NCBI GenBank assembly: GCA_018065085.1
Contig: JAGHUA010000003.1
Span: 62,001 to 126,000, forward strand
DNA: 64,000 nucleotides
Origin: Candidatus Liminaster caballi
Lineage (GTDB): Bacteria > Bacteroidota > Bacteroidia > Bacteroidales > UBA3663
Reading direction: 5' to 3'
The notes under the pieces are model-generated. The model did not search any database and was not told the DNA's origin. It saw nothing but the letters and a program-made list of their open reading frames with translations. Shown here piece by piece: positions 17,342 through 24,620 of this stretch. A program made the position numbers and the translations under genes. The number at the start of each line of letters is the position of its first letter. Position 1 is the stretch's first letter.

Positions 17342-20300
17342 ATGAAGCGACTTGATCTCGTTCTCCTGTCAATGGCCCTTGGAGGCCTGTCGAGCGTTGC
17401 TGCGTCCGATGTTCATCATCTGCGAGGCGTAGCCGTTGCCCAGCGTGCTGAGGGTGGAGTGGTATTCACTTCTGCCGACGCTTCCAATCCGCGCGTGCTG
17501 GGCTATACCGATAGCGGCACTCTCGACCTTGATGACCTTCCACTTGCGCTCACAGCATGGCTCGATGAGATTACCGCCTGTGGAGCCGCTGACATCCCAC
17601 AGGCTCCGGGCAGTGTCGATCAGCTCCTTGGCGATATTGCCTGGACTCAGGATCAGCCCATGAACGACCTTTGTCCGCGCTACTCATACCTTGGCTACGA
17701 CTATCCCACCTATGCAGGTTGTGTTGCCGTGGCGCTTGGTCAAATAATGTGCTATCACGGCTATCCCGATCATGCCACGGGCAACATCTCCTACACGACC
17801 GATACCTACGACCTTCCGGTCGCTTCCAACCTTGGGTCGCACACCTACGACTGGAATCGGATCCTTCCGAACTATATCTATACGAGTGCCACTGCCGAAC
17901 AGCGAGCCGAGGTAGCCCGTCTGGTCTTTGACGTGGCTGCGGCATGCTATACCGATTTTTCGCCGGCAGGCAGCACGTCTGAGGATTACCGTGCGGCAAA
18001 GGCGTTGAAGACCAATTTCGGCTACGATCCGTCGTTGCGCCTTGTCGATCATGCCGACTACACCACAGCCGAATGGGCAGCGCTGATACGCAGCGAGATT
18101 GATGCCCGCCGACCTGTCTATGTGAGTGGCATCAACGTCCGTGGCGACGGTTCTGCCGCTGGCCATGCGTTTGTGATCGATGGCTATAATGCCGATGGCT
18201 ATTTCCATGTCAACTGGGGTTGGAACGGCACGAGCAACGGCTATTATCTGCTCACAGACCTTACTCCGCGCGACAGTCAGGGCATCGGAGGTTCTGCCGC
18301 AGGCTATGCGTTCATGCAGAACGCCATCGTTGGCATCCAGCCCGATTGCGGAGGTGTCGAGACTCCAGCCACACTAACCCTCCACTATGACCAGATCTGG
18401 ACCGAGACCGATGAGGCGGGACTTGCCATCCACTTCCAGATATGCAATCGTTCTGCTACGGATTTCAAAGGATACATAGCACTCCGCATCACCGATCCTG
18501 ACGGTCTTGTGCTCAACGATCCGATGGCAACAGCCTTGCATACGCAATGCAAGTCTGGTGCAGGCGGCGAACGTGCATGGTACGTCGATCTGGCATCTTT
18601 GGGCAATCGTCCTGACCTTCGATTCGATATTGTCTATCAACGCGAGGGCGAGGAAGAGTGGCTTGTGGCAGGTTCGCGCTTGGGCAGTCCTCACAGCCTT
18701 TTGAGCTACGTGACCGCAGGTGGCAGCATAGCCCTGCATACTGATCCAGAACAGATGTTCCAGCTCCGACTGGCCGATCTTCATGCCACGTCAGCGTTGA
18801 AGGCAGGCTCTGTCGCCACGTTCACCGCCACAGTTCGCAACCTCTCTCCGTACGAGTATTTTGCGCCTCTCTACCTCATGGTCTATAATCCTGAGGGCAC
18901 GGCTCTTGTCGGTTATACTGACTATCAGCTCAACCTCGTGCCGTCAATGGGCGAGGCCGAGGTGCAGTTCACCTACCGTCTTCCTTCCGACGAGGGTCGC
19001 TATCATTTCTGTGTTGCCTATGAGACGCTTGGCTACAACTATGACTATACGCCCATGCTACTTTCTGACCGCGAGGCCTATGACTATGTATTCCTGGTCG
19101 AGAGCAATCCTTCAGACGGAGGCGGCGATGATCCTGACACGGGTGGCGGCGACACTGGAAACCAGCCGCAGCAGGGCGTCGAACTGAGCTATGTGATGGA
19201 GTGTATCGACTACGGTTTTGATGCTGTCCGTCGCGACGTGAAAGTGCGTTTCGAGGGCAGTGATGTCTATATTCAGGGCATCAGCGCTGAGGTTCCGACA
19301 GCTTGGGCTCATGCCGTGATCAGCGATGGTGTGGCAGTGTTCGATGCTCCGCAGCTCCTTGGACAGTGGACTTACAATCTGCATAGCCAGAACCAGTACC
19401 TCACCGGCGCCGATACCAATACGGGCGATGTCAGTGGATTGGCAATGGCCTACGATCCGCAGACCCACAGCTTCATGGCATATTCCAACAACTGGATTCT
19501 GCTCACCTCTACGCCTGATATGATTGGCTACTATTATGACCATCTCTATCAGGGTGTCACCATTCTTCCGCAGAGCCAGGCGGGCGATGATCCGAGTGTC
19601 ACGCCGCCTGCCGGACTCACCACCGTTGCCTATCTCCTCAGCGGACGCAATCCATTCACCCATATCCCTTCTGACTTCACCCTTCAGGTCGGTTTTTCGG
19701 GCGATGAGGTCTATGTTCAGGGTCTTTATCCAGCCTTGCCAAAGTCTTGGGTCAAAGGCACACTCAGCGGCTCGACCGTGACCTTCCAGTCGCCTCAGTA
19801 TGTGGGCAATTACCATGGCCTTTACAATATGTTCGTGGCTGGCTGGAATCCGCTTGCCGACACTCTCACACAGCTCGTGATGCATTTCGATACATCGTCG
19901 CGCACGTTCACGTCTGTTCCTGACTGCCAGTTCTTTGTGCAGGCTGGCGAGGGCGAACCGATGGCTATGATGCATCTCGATGGCATCACCATGCGTCCAT
20001 ATACAATGCCTGTCCCTGACTATGGCGAAGTGCAGCTGCCGTCGTTCCTCGAAGAGAACATCGAACAGTATGACCTCTCGGCCATCAACGTCGATGACAA
20101 CCATGCGGTTGCTTCTCAGGTCAGTGCCGTGGTGAGTGGCTATGACGTGTGGGTACGCGGCCTGTCGGCCTATTTCCCCGACGTATGGGTCAAGGGTCAC
20201 ATTGACGAGTGGGGCATCTGTGTCTTTGACCGCAATCAGCACATGGGCATGATGGGCGACTATCACATCTGGCTTGGCGGTGGCGATGTGACTTGCGGTG

Positions 20301-20581
20301 AGATTCTCTATGGCGATTTCATCCTCATCTATGACCGTGACAGCGGAGTGTTCACCCAGCCGGAGGTCAACTATCTTGCCATCAATGCCTCCACCACTGA
20401 TGTCTATCATCTTGAGCTCTACCGTGGCGTTGCGCTCACCCCTCATCAGTCGTCTGCCATCGAACAGACACGTCCTGCAAGCCTCGCCGACAGCCAGGCC
20501 TTCGACCTCTATGGCCGTCGCATCACAGGCCGCGTCCAGGGTGTTCAGGCTGTTGACCGACGTCTCATTATTAAACGATAA
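17342..20581 (+). CDS. C10-family (streptopain/interpain-like) cysteine peptidase with three C-terminal repeats and a type IX-like tail
   Basis: A 1079-residue secreted protein: signal peptide (1-22), short pro-region (about 23-95), and C10 peptidase core with catalytic Cys127 in YAGCVAVALGQIM, His275 in GHAFVIDGY and VNWGWNG near it. Two beta domains follow (about 340-590), then an Asp/Gly-rich linker (GGGDDPDTGGGD). After it come three homologous beta domains of about 150 residues beginning near 612, 757 and 909, each with the pattern VYxQGLxxxxPxxWV. The end (FDLYGRRITGRVQGVQAVDR ...) resembles the short conserved tail of type IX cargo in Prevotella. Relatives such as interpain degrade host proteins. 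The extra repeats make it longer than SpeB-like enzymes; they may bind the cell surface or substrate. Confidence 0.88.
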   Translation: MKRLDLVLLSMALGGLSSVAASDVHHLRGVAVAQRAEGGVVFTSADASNPRVLGYTDSGTLDLDDLPLALTAWLDEITACGAADIPQAPGSVDQLLGDIAWTQDQPMNDLCPRYSYLGYDYPTYAGCVAVALGQIMCYHGYPDHATGNISYTTDTYDLPVASNLGSHTYDWNRILPNYIYTSATAEQRAEVARLVFDVAAACYTDFSPAGSTSEDYRAAKALKTNFGYDPSLRLVDHADYTTAEWAALIRSEIDARRPVYVSGINVRGDGSAAGHAFVIDGYNADGYFHVNWGWNGTSNGYYLLTDLTPRDSQGIGGSAAGYAFMQNAIVGIQPDCGGVETPATLTLHYDQIWTETDEAGLAIHFQICNRSATDFKGYIALRITDPDGLVLNDPMATALHTQCKSGAGGERAWYVDLASLGNRPDLRFDIVYQREGEEEWLVAGSRLGSPHSLLSYVTAGGSIALHTDPEQMFQLRLADLHATSALKAGSVATFTATVRNLSPYEYFAPLYLMVYNPEGTALVGYTDYQLNLVPSMGEAEVQFTYRLPSDEGRYHFCVAYETLGYNYDYTPMLLSDREAYDYVFLVESNPSDGGGDDPDTGGGDTGNQPQQGVELSYVMECIDYGFDAVRRDVKVRFEGSDVYIQGISAEVPTAWAHAVISDGVAVFDAPQLLGQWTYNLHSQNQYLTGADTNTGDVSGLAMAYDPQTHSFMAYSNNWILLTSTPDMIGYYYDHLYQGVTILPQSQAGDDPSVTPPAGLTTVAYLLSGRNPFTHIPSDFTLQVGFSGDEVYVQGLYPALPKSWVKGTLSGSTVTFQSPQYVGNYHGLYNMFVAGWNPLADTLTQLVMHFDTSSRTFTSVPDCQFFVQAGEGEPMAMMHLDGITMRPYTMPVPDYGEVQLPSFLEENIEQYDLSAINVDDNHAVASQVSAVVSGYDVWVRGLSAYFPDVWVKGHIDEWGICVFDRNQHMGMMGDYHIWLGGGDVTCGEILYGDFILIYDRDSGVFTQPEVNYLAINASTTDVYHLELYRGVALTPHQSSAIEQTRPASLADSQAFDLYGRRITGRVQGVQAVDRRLIIKR

Positions 20582-20586
20582 CGTCT

Positions 20587-21609
20587 ATGAAGAATATACT
20601 TTTCTCCGTTTTGCTGACACTCTTTCCTGTCGCCTGTCTCGCTCAGGTGCAGCAGTCAGAACTGGCTGGTAAATATCATCTCACAGCCACCTGCGAGTAC
20701 TGGGAGGCATCGTTTGCCGATAAGGTCTATGCCCATGATGATTTTGTGTTCTATCTTGAGGCACAGGAAGATGGAACCTTCCTGCTCTATTCGTTCTTTT
20801 ACAACGGTATGGCCGATAATTTCGCACCTCTCGGATATGGCGCCACAGCCACCTACAGTTATGCCGAACAGCTGCTCACCGTCATCTCCACGCCATGGAT
20901 GTGGGACGAATATATGGGTCAGTTCATGGATCCCTACAGCCACGATCCGATGCTCTATTTTGCCGTGAGTCGCGATGCTGACGGACGCATCCGTTTCAGT
21001 TCCACACCCAACTCGCTCGGCTTCTATTACCTGGGTGAGCAGAATGGACAGAACGCCTTCATTTATGCCATTGACTATCCCGGTGTGGTGTCTGCCTCGC
21101 GTGTCGATACCTATCCGTCTGTCACCCGTGCATCGCTTCCGGGTCAATACGTCATGCAGTATGTCGATGCCGACGGCCGGACTCAGACCACACAGTTCTC
21201 CATTGCTGAGGGACAGTATGGAGCCTTCGTGCTAAGCGGCATGTTTGGTGATGACACTCCTCACGCGCTTCACTTCGAGCATGGCAATGAGGGCGTCTAT
21301 GCCGACCTTCATCATGACATTGTTGACGGTTACTATGTCAACTATTTTGGCTCGAACGTGGGCGATTGCCGTGTGTCGTTCCATTTCGACATTGATGGCC
21401 GTCTTGTGCTCGATAATCCAATCTCCTACACTCCCGACTGGATCAACTGGACAGATGCCTTCTCCGGCGTTGCCACCAAGGTCGGTTCGTCCATCAGTTC
21501 CGTTTGCGCCAAGAACGAAAATCTGCCATCCTATGACCTCTTCGGTCGTCCATCGTCTGCCGCTTCCCGCGGCATCCATATCGTCGGCGACAGGAAGGTC
21601 TGGCGGTAG
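20587..21609 (+). CDS. Secreted protein with two beta domains and the same C-terminal tail motif
   Basis: It starts 5 bases after the peptidase stop and is 340 residues long, with a signal peptide (MKNILFSVLLTLFPVACLAQ). Two similar halves begin SELAGKYHLTATCEY (about 25) and ASLPGQYVMQYVDAD (about 180), suggesting a duplicated lipocalin- or Spi-like beta domain. The end SYDLFGRPSSAASRGIHIV parallels the peptidase tail. Because it is translationally close to a C10 peptidase, an inhibitor or chaperone role is possible, since streptopain operons often carry a beta-barrel inhibitor. This is inference; no inhibitor signature was identified. Confidence 0.7.
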   Translation: MKNILFSVLLTLFPVACLAQVQQSELAGKYHLTATCEYWEASFADKVYAHDDFVFYLEAQEDGTFLLYSFFYNGMADNFAPLGYGATATYSYAEQLLTVISTPWMWDEYMGQFMDPYSHDPMLYFAVSRDADGRIRFSSTPNSLGFYYLGEQNGQNAFIYAIDYPGVVSASRVDTYPSVTRASLPGQYVMQYVDADGRTQTTQFSIAEGQYGAFVLSGMFGDDTPHALHFEHGNEGVYADLHHDIVDGYYVNYFGSNVGDCRVSFHFDIDGRLVLDNPISYTPDWINWTDAFSGVATKVGSSISSVCAKNENLPSYDLFGRPSSAASRGIHIVGDRKVWR

Positions 21610-21625
21610 GAAAAATGAGAAAATG

Positions 21626-21724
21626 TTTGGATTTTGTCAAGTTTTCTCCAATTATTTCTTTGGATTTTGTCAAAAAACGGCAAATTATTTGTTTGGATTT
21701 TGTTAAATTTCCCCGAATTATTTG
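21626..21724. repeat. Three 33-base tandem repeats before the ATPase gene
   Basis: Three exact-length 33-base units each begin TTTGGATTTTGT and end AATTATTT(C/G). They are followed by a partial fourth copy (TTTGGA, 21725-21730). The last unit ends in TTTG, which sits at the -33 position of the downstream promoter. The units leave 11-residue periodic open frames on both strands that look spurious. Confidence 0.8.
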
Positions 21725-21752
21725 TTTGGAAAATATAAAATCTGTATCTTTG
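21721..21752 (+). promoter_or_regulatory. Bacteroidetes-type promoter for the DUF4143 ATPase gene, overlapping the repeat
   Basis: TTTG (21721-21724), 20 bases, TATCTTTG (21745-21752), 22 bases before the ATG. The -33 element is the end of the third 33-base repeat. Confidence 0.65.
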
Positions 21753-21773
21753 CGCCCATAAAATCAGCATATT

Positions 21774-23159
21774 ATGTACTATAGCAGAATCGTTGATGCG
21801 CATCTTTCAGAATGGGCGCAGCGGAAGACACATAAGCCATTGCTTCTAAGAGGTGCACGACAGATAGGAAAATCAACCGCGGTGAGGCATTTGGCAGAAC
21901 AGTTTGATGTCTATATTGAAATCAACTTCGAGAAACAGCCATCGTATAAAACATTGTTCGAAAAAGACCTTGATGTTAAGCGGATTGTTCCTCTCATCTC
22001 TGCCATATCGAAGACATCGATCATAGCAGGCAGGACTCTTCTGTTTCTTGACGAGATACAGGATTGTCCTCAAGCCATTATGGCACTGCGTTATTTTCAT
22101 GAGGATATGCCCGAACTTCATGTGATAGCCGCTGGTTCGCTTCTCGAATTTGCTCTTGACGAGTTGCCTACATTCGGTGTTGGGCGCATACATTCAATGT
22201 ATATGTATCCAATGACTTTCGATGAGTTTATGATGGCAAACGGTGAGCAGCTGCTTCTTGATATTCGTAATCAGGCCGATACTGGGAATCCGCTTGACGA
22301 TGTTGTCCACAATAGGCTCATTGAACACCTCCGCACTTATATGCTTGTCGGCGGTATGCCCGAAAGTGTGTCCCGATGGGTAGAAACGCATGACTATCTG
22401 CAATGTCAGGAGGTTCAGGATGATATACTGACGGGTTATGAAGATGACTTTCCTAAATATCGCAAGAAAGTTGATCCCGTACTGCTTCGACAGACTCTGC
22501 GAAGTGTGGCTGTGCAGGTCGCTAAGAAATTTGTCTGTGCTCAGGTCCCGGGCAACTATAAAGCTGCGGAAGTGAAGAAAGCGTTGGACATGCTCACCAA
22601 GGCAGGAATCATCATTCCTGTCACACACGCCAGTGCCAATGGTCTTCCTCTTGGCGATGAGTGCGACCAGAGTATCCGTAAGATGTTACTACTTGATACG
22701 GGTTTGATGCTTCGTCTTTTGAATATGACACTTGGCGATGTTTCTGACCTCACCACCCATATCCTTACTTCGACAGCAGCAGATCTGGTCAATAAAGGCT
22801 CTATAGCCGAAATGCTTGCTGGTCTTGAATATCTCCACTATCTTTCGCCCAACCTTCGCCATGAACAATATTACTGGGTTCGTCAGGCTAAGAATTCCGT
22901 GGCAGAGATTGATTATGTATTGCCATTGCAGTCACAAGTTGTGCCGATGGAGGTGAAAGCAGGTGTACAGGGAGGAATGAAAAGCCTTTGGGAGTTTATG
23001 CGCGAAAAGAAGCTCTCTCATGCCATACGCTGTTCGCTCGAAAACTTCAGTTCCTTCGATTATATAGATGAGAAAGCAGATGGTGTTGTCCGTCATGTTA
23101 GTATTTGTCCTCTATATGCAGTCTCACAGATGCCTCGTATTTGCAGTCAAGCACTTTAA
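21774..23159 (+). CDS. AAA-type ATP-binding protein with C-terminal DUF4143
   Basis: A 461-residue protein with Walker A GARQIGKST (Lys33), Walker B LLFLDEIQ (Asp93) and the arginine-containing segment HVIAAGSLLEFAL. The C-terminal DUF4143 half includes YWVRQAKNSVAEIDYVLPL followed by VVPMEVKAG, a PD-(D/E)xK-like pattern (E-I-D ... E-V-K). These proteins are abundant, variable accessory genes in Bacteroidales. Function is uncertain; a nucleoside triphosphate-dependent nuclease or toxin-like role has been suggested. The gene lies between a 33-base repeat cluster and a long 42-base repeat array and has its own promoter. Confidence 0.85.
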   Translation: MYYSRIVDAHLSEWAQRKTHKPLLLRGARQIGKSTAVRHLAEQFDVYIEINFEKQPSYKTLFEKDLDVKRIVPLISAISKTSIIAGRTLLFLDEIQDCPQAIMALRYFHEDMPELHVIAAGSLLEFALDELPTFGVGRIHSMYMYPMTFDEFMMANGEQLLLDIRNQADTGNPLDDVVHNRLIEHLRTYMLVGGMPESVSRWVETHDYLQCQEVQDDILTGYEDDFPKYRKKVDPVLLRQTLRSVAVQVAKKFVCAQVPGNYKAAEVKKALDMLTKAGIIIPVTHASANGLPLGDECDQSIRKMLLLDTGLMLRLLNMTLGDVSDLTTHILTSTAADLVNKGSIAEMLAGLEYLHYLSPNLRHEQYYWVRQAKNSVAEIDYVLPLQSQVVPMEVKAGVQGGMKSLWEFMREKKLSHAIRCSLENFSSFDYIDEKADGVVRHVSICPLYAVSQMPRICSQAL

Positions 23160-23293
23160 TTCATGAACGATAAAATTCGCGGTAAATTCACTGGTGTTTG
23201 CATTTTATAAAAAACTTGGTTCACTATGACCGATATTTTTTTATTTTTACGCGAATTACCGAGAATTGACCGCGAATTATCGTAAATATTATT

Positions 23294-24076
23294 GACTTCC
23301 AAGTTTCTGGAAATGCTGGCAAAACTTTCGTTTGGATTTCCAGCTTTCTGGAAATGCTCGGAACAATGTTCTGACGACTTCCAAGGTTTTCGGAAATGCT
23401 GAGAACAATGTTCTGACGACTTCCAAGGTTTTAGCAAATGCTCGGAACAATGTGCTGGCGACTTCCAGCTTTCTGGAAATGCTGAGAACAATGTTCTGAC
23501 GACTTCCAGCTTTCTGGAAATGTTGGGAACAATGTGCTGACGATTTCCAAGGTTTTCGGAAATGCTGAGAACAATGTTCTGACGACTTCCAAGGTTTTCG
23601 GAAATGCTGGGAACAATGTGCTGGCGATTTCCAGCTTTCTGGAAATGCTGGGAACAATGTGCTGGCGACTTCCAAGGTTTTCGGAAATGCTCGGAACAAT
23701 GTTCTGACGACTTCCAGCTTTCTGGAAATGTTGGGAACAATGTGCTGGCGACTTCCAAGTTTCTGGAAATGCTGGCGAAACTTTGTTTAGGATTTCCCAA
23801 GAGTTAGGAAATGCTGGCGAAACTTTCGTTTGGATTTCCCGAGAGTTGGGAAATGCTGGCGAAACTTTGTTTAGGATTTCCCGAGAGTTGGGAAATGCTG
23901 GCAAAACTTTCGTTTGGACTTCCGAAGAGTTAGGAAATGCCAGCGAAACTTTCGTTTGGATTTCCCGAGAGTTAGGAAATGCCGGCGAAACTTTGTTTTG
24001 GATTTCCCGAGAGTTAGGAAATGCTGGCGAAAGTTTCGTTAGGACTTCCCAAGAGTTCGGAAATGCTGGCGGAAGT
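23294..24076. repeat. Array of about 19 palindromic 41-42-base repeats
   Basis: About 19 diverged units of 41 or 42 bases were counted by their GGAAATGC core. Each holds an inverted repeat, for example ATTTCCAGCTTTCTGGAAAT (perfect 8-base stem), and a linker. Two sub-types occur: the first 11 units have linkers like AACAATGTTCTGACGA, the last 8 have GGCGAAACTTTCGTTTGG, itself palindromic. The array fills most of the 1460-base gap between the ATPase and GH51 genes. Because the period is 42, frames stay open, which explains the overlapping ORFs on both strands. There are no unique spacers and no cas genes. Confidence 0.9.
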
Positions 24077-24146
24077 ATAAAAAATGTTTTTTTATCGTAA
24101 TGTCTAAAATTATGGTGTAAAGTTAATAATTTTCGTGCGAAAACAT

Positions 24147-24177
24147 GCGGAAACTAATATAAATTTTGTGTTTCCGC
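24147..24177. repeat. 8-base perfect inverted repeat
   Basis: GCGGAAAC (24147-24154) and GTTTCCGC (24170-24177) lie just beyond the repeat array in a stretch without genes. Role unknown. Confidence 0.4.
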
Positions 24178-24258
24178 TGATTTATTAACGATTTCTGGCA
24201 TGTAAACCACACAATTCATTCTGTTCAATGTGACAGTTGGCGACTATTTGACGTGACA

Positions 24259-24310
24259 TTTGGACTTCCCGAAAGCTGGGAAACGCCGGCGGAAGTATAA
24301 AAAATCTTTT
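24259..24310. repeat. Isolated copy of the 42-base repeat with duplicated flank
   Basis: TTTGGACTTCCCGAAAGCTG followed by GGAAACGCCGGC is one repeat unit. It is followed by GGAAGTATAAAAAAT and a T-run that also follow the end of the main array (24071-24092). So the array end and its flank are duplicated about 200 bases apart. Confidence 0.7.
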
Positions 24311-24330
24311 TTTTATTTATTTTTTTTATT

Positions 24331-24438
24331 ATCTATATCTATATCTTTATCTAGCGACGCGCAGGAAACGCGATCACACATCTGCAGAGGCATCTGCACA
24401 GATACCTGCACAGGTCCCTGCAGAGGCACCTGAACAGG
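24331..24438. repeat. Short tandem repeats: 6-base ATCTAT and 12-base nCCTGCACAGG-type
   Basis: Four ATCTAT-like units lie at 24331-24354. Five 12-base units such as CATCTGCAGAGG and TACCTGCACAGG lie at 24379-24438. The rest of 24077-24545 shows no gene. Confidence 0.7.
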
Positions 24439-24545
24439 TGTGCGTGCGTAAGATGTAAATTAGCAAAACCTGATCATCTTTTGCTATCTGACTACCCCGA
24501 AAACACATGGTTGCTGACGATAATGTCATTTTTTTATGCGAGATA

Positions 24546-24577
24546 TTTGGTTTTTATTGAAAAAATGATTATATTTG
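24546..24577 (+). promoter_or_regulatory. Bacteroidetes-type promoter for the GH51 gene
   Basis: TTTG (24546-24549), 20 bases, TATATTTG (24570-24577), 43 bases before the ATG. Confidence 0.65.
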
Positions 24578-24620
24578 CGCGTTAAAATTATAATTATCAG
24601 CAATAGAATCAGCATCGCTT

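Noticed and set aside
19112-20446. 444-residue minus-strand ORF
   Set aside because: Shadow of the C10 peptidase gene; the translation has no recognisable domains and a skewed His/Arg composition.
23294-24076. Possible CRISPR array
   Set aside because: Units are continuous 41-42-base repeats without unique spacers, they diverge gradually, and no cas gene is near.
23156-24100. ORFs of 105-214 residues on both strands with 14-residue periodic translations
   Set aside because: They arise from the stop-free 42-base repeat array (period divisible by three); they are open in several frames at once and lack starts, signals or family likeness.
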